Part shown: positions 25,054-33,063 of the stretch, one piece after another | Numbering within the stretch: position 1 is the first letter of the stretch | How the letters are laid out: every line of letters begins with the position of its first letter | NCBI RefSeq assembly: GCF_030209575.1 | Contig: NZ_JARVRS010000001.1 | Coordinates: 2,170,001-2,234,000, forward strand | DNA: 64,000 bases | Reading direction: 5' to 3' | Source of the DNA: Leifsonia sp. fls2-241-R2A-40a | Lineage (GTDB): Bacteria; Actinomycetota; Actinomycetes; Actinomycetales; Microbacteriaceae | Notes under the pieces: model-generated | Databases searched by the model: none | The model's input: only the letters and a program-made list of their open reading frames with translations | What the model was told of the DNA's origin: nothing | Translations under genes and position numbers: made by a program

Positions 25054-25341
25054 TCAGTATGGCGCTGCGTCGTCCGCCGCGTCCATGTCCAGGTTGTACT
25101 CGGGCGCCGGGTGCTCGCGGAGGCTTCCGACGATCGACTGCGTGTAGGTGTAGGTCGCGGCGGCCGGCCACGGCTCCGAATCGCTGAGCAGGTATACGTC
25201 GTGGGCGGGCATCCCCGCCAGCGAGCTGGGCCGGCGGATGCTGGCCGGCGGGTACTCGCGGCCGCTCGCGAACTCATGCGCGAAGTCGCGCCAGGGATGC
25301 TGCGGGTGGTGGAACTCCGCACGCCAGGTCTCGTCGCTCAA
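25054..25341 (-). CDS. Unknown small protein
   Basis: 95 residues, not recognised. Rich in His, Pro and Trp at the N-terminus (ETWRAEFHHPQHPWRDFAHE) and acidic at the end (EYNLDMDAADDAAPY). No signal or membrane span. Upstream of and four bases from the LapA-type gene. Confidence 0.55.
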   Translation of the reverse strand: MSDETWRAEFHHPQHPWRDFAHEFASGREYPPASIRRPSSLAGMPAHDVYLLSDSEPWPAAATYTYTQSIVGSLREHPAPEYNLDMDAADDAAPY

Positions 25342-25464
25342 TCGGTCCTTCGGGTGGCAGCGGGGCCGGCCCCTCGAGCGGCGGAGACGGTTCGGGACGT
25401 GACGACCATCGGGGCGGACGTCATCGGTTCTATCACGCCCCGCGCCCCGCGCAGGGGAGGGGTA

Positions 25465-25478
25465 TTCGGTTTACCGAA
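25465..25478. promoter_or_regulatory. Palindrome TTCGGT-TT-ACCGAA
   Basis: Perfect six-base inverted repeat in the 243-bp divergent gap 25342-25584, a possible repressor site for the reverse pair or the forward nitronate-monooxygenase unit. No regulator assigned. Confidence 0.4.
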
Positions 25479-25533
25479 CATGTTGCGCAGCCGTGATCGG
25501 CTTGTACGGCGCGTCGGTGGGAGGCATGCCGCT

Positions 25534-25548
25534 TGGACGCTGTGTCCA
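25534..25548 (+). promoter_or_regulatory. Palindrome TGGAC-N5-GTCCA and downstream -10
   Basis: A perfect five-base inverted repeat 24 bp before a TAGCAT hexamer (25572-25577). That hexamer ends seven bases before ATG 25585, consistent with a leaderless transcript controlled at this site. Confidence 0.4.
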
Positions 25549-25584
25549 GTCGGATGTGCGCGGGAGCGCCCTAGCATCCGAGAC

Positions 25585-25713
25585 ATGACCGCGAGCGTCA
25601 CCGCCGAGACGATGCAGAACCACCCGCATCGCGAACCCCGCCACGACCCGTTGTGGGCGCCGCTCGCGGGTGTCCCCGACGGCCTCGACGCGGTTATCCT
25701 CGGCTACGACTGA
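25585..25713 (+). CDS. Small ORF (42 codons), probably leaderless
   Basis: Encodes 42 residues beginning MTASVTAETMQNHPHREP and ending GLDAVILGYD. The middle is rich in His, Pro and Arg. TAGCAT ends seven bases before the ATG. The stop lies 14 bases before the nitronate monooxygenase ATG, so the two are co-transcribed. No family recognised; it may be a real small protein or a leader peptide. Confidence 0.5.
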   Translation: MTASVTAETMQNHPHREPRHDPLWAPLAGVPDGLDAVILGYD

Positions 25714-25727
25714 GTGGGAGGTCTCGG

Positions 25728-26795
25728 ATGGATCTGCGCACCCTGCTGGACATCGACGCTCCGATCGTGCTCGGGCCGTTCGGCGGGATGTCGTCCGTCG
25801 AGCTGACCGTGGCCGTGAGCGAAGCGGGCGGACTGGGCTCGTTCGGGCTCTACGGCCTCGGGCCCGATCGCATCGCCGCCGTCGCGGCCGAGCTGCGGCA
25901 GCGCACCTCGCGACCGTTCAACCTCAACCTCTGGCTGCCGTTCCAGGGTCCCGGAGAGCGTGCCGTCCGTGACGGCTTCGACCGCGGCGAGTTCGACCGC
26001 GCGATCGCGGCTCTCTTCGAGCTGTTCGCGGAGGCGCGCATCGAACCGTCCGCGTGGCCGGTCGCCCCGCTGCCCGACTTCTCGGAGCAGCTCGAGGCGG
26101 CGTTCGACGCCGAGCCGGCCGTCCTCAGCTTCGTCTTCGGCGTGCCCGGTCCGGCGATCGTCGAGGAGGCCCACAGCCGGGGCATCCTCGTCTTCGGCGC
26201 GGCGACGACCGTTCCCGAGGCCCGGGCGCTGGCGGCCGGCGGCGTGGATGCGGTGGTCGCGTCGGGCCTGGAGGCGGCCGGGCACCGGCCGTCGTTCCTC
26301 GCCGAGCCCGAGTCGAGTCTTGTCGGCTCCCTGGCGCTCATCCCGCAGGTGGTCGATGCCGTCGACGTTCCGGTGATCGCGGCCGGCGGAATCGCCGACC
26401 GGCGCGGAGTTGCCGCGGCCTTCGCCCTCGGCGCCGGCGCCGCTCAGGTCGGATCGGCGTTCCTCGCGACGCGGCAGTCGGTCGCTCCGCCGGTGCACCG
26501 CGAGCGGATCCGTGCTGCCGAGGCGCACGAGACGGTCCTCACGCGGGCGATGAGCGGGCGGGCGGCGCGCGGGCTGCCGAACCATGCGGTGCGGGCGATC
26601 GAGCAGAGCGGCGGCCAGGCATCGTTCCCGCTGCAGAACATCCTCACGGGCGTGTTCCGCCGTCGGGCTGCAGAGGACGGACGCGCCGACCTGCTCTCGT
26701 TGTGGATGGGCCAGAGCGCCGGGCTGTCCCGGTTCGACGACGCGGCGGAGGTGTTCGCCGAGCTCGCGGCGGGGGTCCCGGGCCGACGCCACTGA
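25728..26795 (+). CDS. Nitronate monooxygenase (FMN, NMO class)
   Basis: 355-residue TIM-barrel flavoenzyme. PIVLGPFGGMSSVELTVAVSEAGGLGSFG is the class N-terminus, VVASGLEAAGHRP carries the catalytic His, and VPVIAAGGIADRRGVAAAFALGAGAAQVGSAF binds the FMN phosphate. It oxidises nitronates such as propionate-3-nitronate to carbonyl and nitrite, giving protection from nitro toxins. GGGAGG precedes ATG 25728. Confidence 0.9.
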   Translation: MDLRTLLDIDAPIVLGPFGGMSSVELTVAVSEAGGLGSFGLYGLGPDRIAAVAAELRQRTSRPFNLNLWLPFQGPGERAVRDGFDRGEFDRAIAALFELFAEARIEPSAWPVAPLPDFSEQLEAAFDAEPAVLSFVFGVPGPAIVEEAHSRGILVFGAATTVPEARALAAGGVDAVVASGLEAAGHRPSFLAEPESSLVGSLALIPQVVDAVDVPVIAAGGIADRRGVAAAFALGAGAAQVGSAFLATRQSVAPPVHRERIRAAEAHETVLTRAMSGRAARGLPNHAVRAIEQSGGQASFPLQNILTGVFRRRAAEDGRADLLSLWMGQSAGLSRFDDAAEVFAELAAGVPGRRH

Positions 26796-26843
26796 CCCTC
26801 GTCCTCCTATGACGTGTGCGCAGGGCACGGCCACAATGGAGGC

Positions 26844-27881
26844 GTGCAGCAGCACCTCACGCGCGTCACCACGGCCGACGGCACCGAGCTCGCGGTCGCC
26901 TCGGTGGGTGAGGGCCGTCCGGTTGTCTACGTCTCCGGCTGGCTCAGTCACCTCCGGCTCGGCTGGGAGTTGCGGGAGGAGCGCTCCTTCTACGAAGGCC
27001 TGGCCGACGGTGCCCGGCTGATCCGCTACGACCGGGCCGGTTGCGGTCTCTCCGGTCCGGCCCGGCGACCGCCGTCTCTCGACTACGAGCTGGAGCAGCT
27101 CGCCGCGGTCGTCGCGGCGGCGGGTCCGGGCCCGGTCGACCTGATCGGGACATCGCTGGGGGCGCTGGTCGCCGTCGCGTGGGCCGCCGCGCATCCCGAG
27201 ACCGTGCGCCGCCTGGTGCTGTACGGCGGCTGGGTGTCGGGGGAGCAGGTGTCGCCGCCCAGCGCACGTGAGCATGTCCTGGCGCTGGTCGGCGCGCACT
27301 GGGGGCTCGGCTCGGGCCTGCTCACGGATCTCTTCGCGCCGGATGCGCCCGCCGCCACACGCGCCGGGTTCGGTCGCTACCAGCGCGCCTCCTCCGACGC
27401 CGCCACCGCGCAGGCCCTGCTCGCGCTGAGCTACCGGCTCGACGTGTCCGCGCTGCTCACGCAGGTGCGCACTCCGACGCTGGTCGTCCACCGGGCCGAC
27501 GACCGCGCGGCGCCGGTCGCGCAGGCGGAGGCGCTCGCCGCGGGAATCGAGGGTGCGCGCCTGGTCGTGCTGCCCGGGCGGTCGCACCTGCCGTGGGCGG
27601 GCGACGCCCACGAGCTGGCGTCGGCCATCCGCCGGTTCCTCGGCCTCCGGGTGGCGCGGACCGCGCCCGGGATGCTGACCCCGCGTCAACGGGAGGTCGC
27701 CGCGCTCATCGGAGAGGGACGCACCAACCGCGAGATCGGCGCCCTCCTCGGCATCGACGAACGGTCGGCGGAGGGTCATGTGGAGCGCATCCTGCTCCGT
27801 CTCGGCTTCCGCTCGCGGGCGCAGATCGCCGCCTGGTACGCCGGTGGGCGGGAGGGAACGGACGCGGGCGGAGTGGGGTGA
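26844..27881 (+). CDS. Alpha/beta hydrolase fused to a LuxR-type HTH domain
   Basis: 345 residues. The first 265 or so form a hydrolase with nucleophile IGTSLGALVAV, acid in VHRADDRAAP and His in PGRSHLPW. The last 60 are a LuxR/GerE DNA-binding domain (TPRQREVAALIGEGRTNREIGALLGIDERSAEGHVERIL). This suggests a regulator that senses, or once hydrolysed, a small ester or lactone ligand; the triad looks intact. Start GTG 26844: CACAAT ends six bases upstream and GGAGG overlaps that spacer. Confidence 0.87.
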   Translation: MQQHLTRVTTADGTELAVASVGEGRPVVYVSGWLSHLRLGWELREERSFYEGLADGARLIRYDRAGCGLSGPARRPPSLDYELEQLAAVVAAAGPGPVDLIGTSLGALVAVAWAAAHPETVRRLVLYGGWVSGEQVSPPSAREHVLALVGAHWGLGSGLLTDLFAPDAPAATRAGFGRYQRASSDAATAQALLALSYRLDVSALLTQVRTPTLVVHRADDRAAPVAQAEALAAGIEGARLVVLPGRSHLPWAGDAHELASAIRRFLGLRVARTAPGMLTPRQREVAALIGEGRTNREIGALLGIDERSAEGHVERILLRLGFRSRAQIAAWYAGGREGTDAGGVG

Positions 27882-27944
27882 TTCCCCGCCTGACGTGCCG
27901 CAGGCGCCGCTGCAGAGTGGAAGGACATCCACGAAGGAGCGGCA

Positions 27945-28610
27945 ATGAGCGACACGACCACCGGTGACCCAGCGGCGACGGGCTTCGAACTCCATCCCGG
28001 CCGAGGTCGCTTCAACGCGGCGTTCTTCGGAGCGATGGGGCCCGTCCTCGACTCGGCCATGGGCCCGCGAAAGCGACGCGTGTTCGCCGGGCTGCGCGGC
28101 ACCGTGGTGGAGATCGGCCCCGGAGTCGGCGCCAACCTCCCGTACCTTCCGCACGGCTCGACCCTGATCGGGATCGAGCCCAACCGCTACATGCACGCCG
28201 GGTTGCGTGCCGCGGCCGAGCGCCACGGCGTGGAACTCGACCTGCGGGAGCGCGTGGCCGAGAGCACCGGGCTGCCGGACGGCAGCGCCGATGCGGTCAT
28301 CTCCTCACTGGTGCTCTGCTCGGTGCGGGATCCGGAGGCGGTGCTCGCGGAGGTGCGCCGCATCCTGCGACCCGGCGGCTCGTTCCGCTTCCTGGAGCAC
28401 GTGCGCGCGCCGGAAGGGACTCCGACCCGCGCCGCACAGCGGGCGCTGCGGCGCCCGTGGGCCTGGACCTTCGAGGGATGCTCGTGCGAGCGCGACCTCG
28501 AACGGGCGGTCCGCGACGCCGGCTTCCGGACCGTCGAGGTCGAGCACTACCGGGTGCACACCCCGTTCCTCCCGTTCAACACCCACATCGCGGGAGTCGC
28601 GGGCGTCTAG
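27945..28610 (+). CDS. Class I SAM-dependent methyltransferase
   Basis: 221 residues. Motif I is VVEIGPGVGANLPYL; the acidic end of strand 2 is GIEPNRYM; LRPGGSFRFLEHVRAP is the post-motif region seen in UbiE/thiol-methyltransferase-like enzymes. A C-terminal FEGCSCERDLERAV segment and FLPFNTHIAG are found in METTL7-like relatives. Substrate unknown. Confidence 0.87.
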   Translation: MSDTTTGDPAATGFELHPGRGRFNAAFFGAMGPVLDSAMGPRKRRVFAGLRGTVVEIGPGVGANLPYLPHGSTLIGIEPNRYMHAGLRAAAERHGVELDLRERVAESTGLPDGSADAVISSLVLCSVRDPEAVLAEVRRILRPGGSFRFLEHVRAPEGTPTRAAQRALRRPWAWTFEGCSCERDLERAVRDAGFRTVEVEHYRVHTPFLPFNTHIAGVAGV

Positions 28611-28654
28611 GCCGCACGGCGGCTCACGATCCGTGATCGGGGTAGACCACTCAG

Positions 28655-28660
28655 TACGAT
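28655..28660 (+). promoter_or_regulatory. -10 hexamer TACGAT of a probable leaderless transcript
   Basis: Ends six bases before ATG 28667 of the phosphatase gene; no Shine-Dalgarno is present. The position fits transcription starting at the A of the ATG. Confidence 0.5.
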
Positions 28661-28666
28661 GTGAGC

Positions 28667-29842
28667 ATGGTCGTCGACACGGAGTCGCTGCAGCACACGG
28701 AATCGCGTCGGCAACGCGCGCTCACGGGACTCGGGATCCTCGATTCCGGGCCGGAAGCCCGGTTCGACCGGGTCACCCGGCTGGCCCAGCAGCTGTTCGG
28801 AGTGCCGATGGTGAGCGTCACCCTGATCGACGGCAACCGGCAGTGGCGGAAGTCCCACATCGGCCTCACCTCCGAAGCGCCGCGCGAGGGCGCATTCTGC
28901 GACGCGACGGTGCAGCAGGATGCCGCGCTGATCGTCTCCGACGCGAGCGCGGACGAGCGGTTCCGCGACAACCCCTTCGTTGTCGGCGACCCGCACCTGC
29001 GGTTCTACGCGGGCGAGCCGCTGCACGCCCCAGGCGGCGAGGCCGTCGGAACACTGTGCGTACTCGACACGGTGCCCAGGGAGCTCACCCCCCAGCAGGC
29101 GCGCGTGCTCCGCGATCTCGCCGATTGGGTGCAGGCGGAACTCGAGCGCGACGACGAGCTCGACCGGGCCGCGATCGCTCAGAAGGGGCTCCTGCCCCGG
29201 CGCAAGCCGCGCGCCCCCGGCTACGACGTCGCCGCGGCGTGCGAGCCCTCCCGCGGAGTGTCCGGCGACTTCTACGACTGGTACGACGTGGACGACGACT
29301 TCTGCGTCTCCGTCGCCGACGTGATGGGCAAGGGGATGGCCGCGGCGATCGTCGCCGCCTCCGTCCGGACGGCGTTGCGCAGCGCGATGGACCTCGCCGA
29401 CCTGGAGGCGTCGGTGGATGCCGCTTCCCGTGTGGTCGAGGAGGACCTCGACCAGCTCGCCACCTTCGTGACCCTGTTCCACGCCCGGGTGCATCCGGAC
29501 GGAGCCGTCGACTACGTCGACGCCGGCCATGGACTCGCCCTCATCGTGCGTGCATCGGGACGGTTCGAGAGGCTCCCCGCGACGTCGCTGCCGCTCGGCG
29601 TCCCATCGTTCGGTCCGCGCGAACCCGGGCGGGTGCAGTTGGGCCCGAAGGATGCGCTGCTCTGCGTCAGCGACGGCATCCTGGATGCCCTGGGCGGCGA
29701 CTCGGCGCTGTCGCGGCTGGAGGCGATCGTGCGGGGGTCCGCGACCTCCGCAGGCGCGGTGTCGCGGATCGTGGGCGCAGCGCGCTCGGGGGTCCCGATC
29801 GATGACCTGACCGCCGTGGTCGTGCGCCGGAGCGATAGGTGA
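28667..29842 (+). CDS. GAF-PP2C (SpoIIE/RsbU-type) serine phosphatase
   Basis: 391 residues: an N-terminal GAF sensor (FDRVTRLAQQLFGVPMVSVTLIDG to about residue 165), then a SpoIIE-type PP2C domain with metal Asp residues in GVSGDFYDWYDV, VADVMGKGMAAAIVAASVR and the final IDDLTAVVV. It would dephosphorylate the STAS protein encoded next, switching on a sigma factor in response to a GAF-sensed signal. ATG 28667 is preferred over an in-frame GTG at 28661 because of the -10 position. Confidence 0.88.
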   Translation: MVVDTESLQHTESRRQRALTGLGILDSGPEARFDRVTRLAQQLFGVPMVSVTLIDGNRQWRKSHIGLTSEAPREGAFCDATVQQDAALIVSDASADERFRDNPFVVGDPHLRFYAGEPLHAPGGEAVGTLCVLDTVPRELTPQQARVLRDLADWVQAELERDDELDRAAIAQKGLLPRRKPRAPGYDVAAACEPSRGVSGDFYDWYDVDDDFCVSVADVMGKGMAAAIVAASVRTALRSAMDLADLEASVDAASRVVEEDLDQLATFVTLFHARVHPDGAVDYVDAGHGLALIVRASGRFERLPATSLPLGVPSFGPREPGRVQLGPKDALLCVSDGILDALGGDSALSRLEAIVRGSATSAGAVSRIVGAARSGVPIDDLTAVVVRRSDR

Positions 29843-30174
29843 TGAACATCACCACGAGCATCCGTGACGACGGAGTCGCCGTGCTTGCGGCGGAGGGACG
29901 GATCAGCTTGGTCACCGCGCCGGAGCTCCGCCGGGAGGTGCAGCGCGTCGTGGACGACGGTCACACCCGGGTGGCGATGGACCTCAGTGCCGTGGCGTTC
30001 ATCGACTCGTCCGGGCTCGGCGCCCTGATCAGCGGGCTCAAGACCGCCCGCGCCGCCGGTGGGGACTTGCGGCTCGCCGGGGCCGGGGACCACGTCACGA
30101 GGGTGCTCCGTCTGACCAACCTGGACCGCATCCTCCGCGTCTTCCCCTCCTCCGACGACACCTACCGTGACTGA
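29842..30174 (+). CDS. STAS-domain anti-anti-sigma factor
   Basis: 110 residues. The phosphorylation site is the Ser in VAFIDSSGLGALIS, typical of SpoIIAA/RsbV. The ATG at 29842 shares its A with the phosphatase stop (TGATG); an in-frame GTG at 29839 also exists. It should bind the adjacent RsbW-like kinase when unphosphorylated. Confidence 0.9.
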   Translation: MNITTSIRDDGVAVLAAEGRISLVTAPELRREVQRVVDDGHTRVAMDLSAVAFIDSSGLGALISGLKTARAAGGDLRLAGAGDHVTRVLRLTNLDRILRVFPSSDDTYRD

Positions 30175-30577
30175 GCCCTTCCGCGACTCCTTCCGTGCAT
30201 CGGCCGACATCGAGGCGATCGGGCGCGTGCACGAGGTGTTCGAACGGCTGGGGGAGCGACGGCCGGACCTTCCCGAGCGGCTGCGCGGCGGGTTCGAACT
30301 CGCGGTGGTCGAGGTCGTCACCAACGTGGTGACGCACAGTCAGGCCGAGCGCCCGGTGCAGGTCGAGCTGATCATCCGCACGAACCTGGGTGGCCTGGAG
30401 GCGGTCGTCATCGACGACGCTCCTCCTGCCGAGGTCGACATCGTCGATGCGACCACGCCCGATCCCGAGGCGATGACCGAGTCGGGCCGCGGCCTCGCGC
30501 TGGTGAACCTGCTCGTCGACCGCTTCGAGCACGCGGCCGTCGACGGCGGCAACCGGTGGACGCTTTCGGTCGGGTGA
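30167..30577 (+). CDS. RsbW-like ATP-binding anti-sigma factor/kinase
   Basis: 136 residues with a GHKL ATPase fold: N-box in ELAVVEVVTNVVTHSQ, a G1-like VVIDDAPPAE in which the usual DxGxG is changed, and G2 ESGRGLALVNLLVD. GTG 30167 overlaps the STAS gene by eight bases. It completes a three-gene partner-switching module. The target sigma factor is not encoded beside it. Confidence 0.85.
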   Translation: MTEPFRDSFRASADIEAIGRVHEVFERLGERRPDLPERLRGGFELAVVEVVTNVVTHSQAERPVQVELIIRTNLGGLEAVVIDDAPPAEVDIVDATTPDPEAMTESGRGLALVNLLVDRFEHAAVDGGNRWTLSVG

Positions 30578-30587
30578 ACCGGACGCT

Positions 30588-30761
30588 TCAGTAGTCCTCG
30601 CGCCGGTCGCGTTCCGCGTCGAGCTCGGGCTCGGCCTCGGCCAGTTCCTGCAGTGTCGATCGCAGGTGCCGCGCCAGCCACTCGTTCGACACCTCCTCGC
30701 TCGCCGTGATGGCGTCGAGCTGCGCGAGGCGCTCTGCTGCCGAACCGCGAAGGTCGTCCAT
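30588..30761 (-). CDS. Unknown small charged helical protein
   Basis: 57 residues, highly charged and helical (MDDLRGSAAERLAQLDAI), ending AERDRREDY. Start ATG 30761 is chosen because GGGAGGA lies five bases upstream. Not recognised; convergent with the partner-switching operon, with only ten bases between the stops. Confidence 0.6.
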   Translation of the reverse strand: MDDLRGSAAERLAQLDAITASEEVSNEWLARHLRSTLQELAEAEPELDAERDRREDY

Positions 30762-30854
30762 GATGTCCTCCCACCTGCGATGCACGGCGGCCCCTGGGAC
30801 CGTCTCCTGCCGAGGGTAGTGCTCCGGTGCCCGTGTGGCTATGGCCGCCGGGCG

Positions 30855-31232
30855 TCAGCCCCGCGCGGGGCTCGGAACCTCGTCGCCGCGCAGGATGGAC
30901 GACATCTTCTTACCCCGCGCGACCTCGTCGACGAGCTTGTCCATGTACCGGATCCGCTGCATCAGCGGGTCGTCGATCTCCTCCACCCGGATCCCGCAGA
31001 TCACGCCGGTGATGAGCGATGCGTTCGGGTTCATCCGGGGGGCGGCGGCGAAGAATCCCTCCAGGTCGACGCCGTCGGCGATCGTCGCTGCGAGCCCCGC
31101 CTCGTCGTAGCCCGTGAGCCAGCGGATCACGGTGTCCACATCGTCGCGGCTCCTGCCCTTGCGCTCGACCTTCGCCACGTAGAGCGGGTGGATCGAGGCG
31201 AAGGGCATCCGTTTGAGGCGGTCCTGGGTCAT
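30855..31232 (-). CDS. DUF2200 family protein
   Basis: 125 residues matching DUF2200: RMPFASIHPLYVAKVERKGR, VIRWLTGYDEAGL, APRMNPNASLITGVICGIRVEEIDDPLMQ and RYMDKLVDEVARGK. Small soluble protein of unknown function. Ten bases downstream of the TelA gene on the same strand. Confidence 0.92.
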   Translation of the reverse strand: MTQDRLKRMPFASIHPLYVAKVERKGRSRDDVDTVIRWLTGYDEAGLAATIADGVDLEGFFAAAPRMNPNASLITGVICGIRVEEIDDPLMQRIRYMDKLVDEVARGKKMSSILRGDEVPSPARG

Positions 31233-31241
31233 GACATCAGC

Positions 31242-32411
31242 CTAGGAGCGGGGCTCAGTCGGGCGCGAGCGCTTGAGGTAGTCGCGCGAGCGGGCGACCT
31301 GGTGGTCGAGGGCGTCCACGGTCTTCGCCATGTTGGCGATCGCACCGGTGCGGTAGGCGTCGATGCTGTCCATGGTGGCGAACACGTTGTCGAACGCGCG
31401 CTGCAGCACCTCCACGTCGACCGCGGTCGACGTCTGCTCCTTCTGCACCTGCTCGGTCTGCGTCCGCAGCACCTCGCCGGTCCGGCCGATGAGCGCGTTC
31501 GTGCTGTCGTGCAGCGCGGCGAGCTGGTCGATCACGAGTCGCTGGTTCTCGAGCGCCTGCGCGACCACGACCGCTGTGCGCAGAGCGGAGACGGTGGTGG
31601 TCTTGGCGCGCTCCACTCCCTTGATCAGCTCGACGTTGTTCTTCTTGATCACGTCGAGCGCCAGGTACGCCTGCACGCTCACGGCGATCTGCGCGGTGAG
31701 GTCCTGGCGGCGCTGACGGATCGGGTACAGCGCCTCCTTCTCGAGCAGTGTCGCGCGCTCGGGATCGGTCATCCGGATGTCGGCGGCGGCGTCGACGGTG
31801 GCGCGATCGAGGGCGGCGGTGAGCACGACGTACTCGTTCAGCCGCTCGGTGGTCTTCCAGAGCGAGGCCCGCTCCTTCTCGATCTCGACGTTGTCGCGGG
31901 CGAGCCATTCCTCGCCGTGGTCGAGGGCCGAGACGATGCCGTCGAGCTGCTTCTGGGCCGACTCGAAGCGCTGCACGTATTGCCGCAGCCGGCGGCCGCC
32001 GGGGACCCGCGCGAGCATCCGGTTGCGGCCGGTCAGGTGCTGCGGATCGAAGTCGCTGACCGTCGCACGGAGGTCCTGCAGGGTGCGGATCACGCCGTAC
32101 TGCGGGTCGCTGCGCACCACCTTGCCGCGCGCCGCGGCGAGCGAGGAGGCGGGGCGGCTGAGCAGCTGGCGGGATGCGTCGCTCGATGCGCGCATCTCGG
32201 CGTCTCCGAGGTGCGAGAATCCGGTGATCTTGCGGGTGAACGCATCGGTGCCGGGCTCGGCGGCGGCGAGTTCGCGGATGAAGTCCCGCGCCCGGTTCGC
32301 GAGCTCCTGTTCCCGCTCGGCGGAGACGGCGACCATGCTCACCGCTTGGTCCTCCGGCAACTCGGGCACGGCCTCCGGTGGCCGCAGGTCGTCCTCGGAC
32401 GTGTCGTTCAT
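31242..32411 (-). CDS. Toxic anion resistance protein, TelA family
   Basis: 389 residues, mainly long helices, with TelA hallmarks (FRxG-like LARVPGGRRLRQYVQRFESAQKQLD, LTGRNRML, DIRMTDPERATLLEKEALYPIRQRRQDL, VIKKNNVELIKGVERAKTTTVSALRTAV). Members confer tellurite resistance or affect envelope stress; the mechanism is unclear. GGGAGGAG precedes the ATG. A CGATATATCG palindrome lies upstream. Confidence 0.92.
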   Translation of the reverse strand: MNDTSEDDLRPPEAVPELPEDQAVSMVAVSAEREQELANRARDFIRELAAAEPGTDAFTRKITGFSHLGDAEMRASSDASRQLLSRPASSLAAARGKVVRSDPQYGVIRTLQDLRATVSDFDPQHLTGRNRMLARVPGGRRLRQYVQRFESAQKQLDGIVSALDHGEEWLARDNVEIEKERASLWKTTERLNEYVVLTAALDRATVDAAADIRMTDPERATLLEKEALYPIRQRRQDLTAQIAVSVQAYLALDVIKKNNVELIKGVERAKTTTVSALRTAVVVAQALENQRLVIDQLAALHDSTNALIGRTGEVLRTQTEQVQKEQTSTAVDVEVLQRAFDNVFATMDSIDAYRTGAIANMAKTVDALDHQVARSRDYLKRSRPTEPRS

Positions 32412-32449
32412 GAACTGCTCCTCCCACCCGGCGACAGTCGGTCCTCACA

Positions 32450-32459
32450 CGATATATCG
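32450..32459. promoter_or_regulatory. AT-rich palindrome CGATATATCG upstream of telA
   Basis: A ten-base perfect palindrome, unusual in this GC-rich context, 39 bp before the TelA start. It may be a repressor site (PadR-like operators contain ATATATCGCGATATAT-type cores) or contain the -10 (TATCGT on the reverse strand). Confidence 0.35.
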
Positions 32460-32564
32460 CGAGACGCCGAAGGTGGAGGGGGTCGCAGGGAACCTTCAGG
32501 AGAGGATGACGGAATCGCGGCGGTGCGCGTAGCGTTCTCCCGAGTGGATCAGAAGGGGTGCACC

Positions 32565-33044
32565 ATGACCGACACCGGAGTGGACGCGGAGACGCGCGAG
32601 TTCTACGCGGGGCTGGCCGCCGAGTTCCTGCAGCACTACGTGCGCGGGCCGCGGTTCGTCGCCGTGACGGGCGTGCCCGACGCCGATCCGGCACGCGTGG
32701 CCGAGTCGTTCGCCACGGCGCTGCGCGACGCAGGCCAGGAGGCCGAGCGGGCTTCGGTCGAGACGGGGACGACGCCGGATGCGTTCCGCGAGGAGGTCGT
32801 CGCGCCCTTCCGCTCCCGCGACGCCGCCCTGGTGGTGGACGGTGCGGGCCTGCTCGGGCCGGACTTCCGCGGCTTCTGGAACTTCTCGCTGTGGGTCGAG
32901 CACGACCCGGAGCGGAGTCCCGACTGGTCGTTCGTGACCACGGGGCAGAAGGATCCGCTCGGCGCGCCGCGCGAGGTGGCGTCCGTCCTGCTGGACGACA
33001 CCGACCCCGAGCGGCCGCGCCGGCTGTGGGCCGACTCCTGCTGA
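32565..33044 (+). CDS. Uridine-kinase-like P-loop fold protein lacking Walker A (tentative)
   Basis: 159 residues. PRFVAVTGVPDADPARVAESFATALRDAG occupies the place of a P-loop but lacks the GxxxxGK[ST] motif. DAALVVDGAGLLGPDFRGFWNFSLWVEHD resembles the Walker-B region of small actinobacterial uridine-kinase-like proteins. If that relation is right it cannot bind nucleotide normally. GAAGGGG precedes the ATG. Alternative: an unrelated unknown family. Confidence 0.55.
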   Translation: MTDTGVDAETREFYAGLAAEFLQHYVRGPRFVAVTGVPDADPARVAESFATALRDAGQEAERASVETGTTPDAFREEVVAPFRSRDAALVVDGAGLLGPDFRGFWNFSLWVEHDPERSPDWSFVTTGQKDPLGAPREVASVLLDDTDPERPRRLWADSC

Positions 33045-33063
33045 GGCGCCGGCCGTTCGCGCG

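Noticed and set aside
30666-33044. 792-codon forward open frame across DUF2200 and TelA
   Set aside because: Antisense to two genes with clear family matches; only its end (from ATG 32565) is a credible gene.
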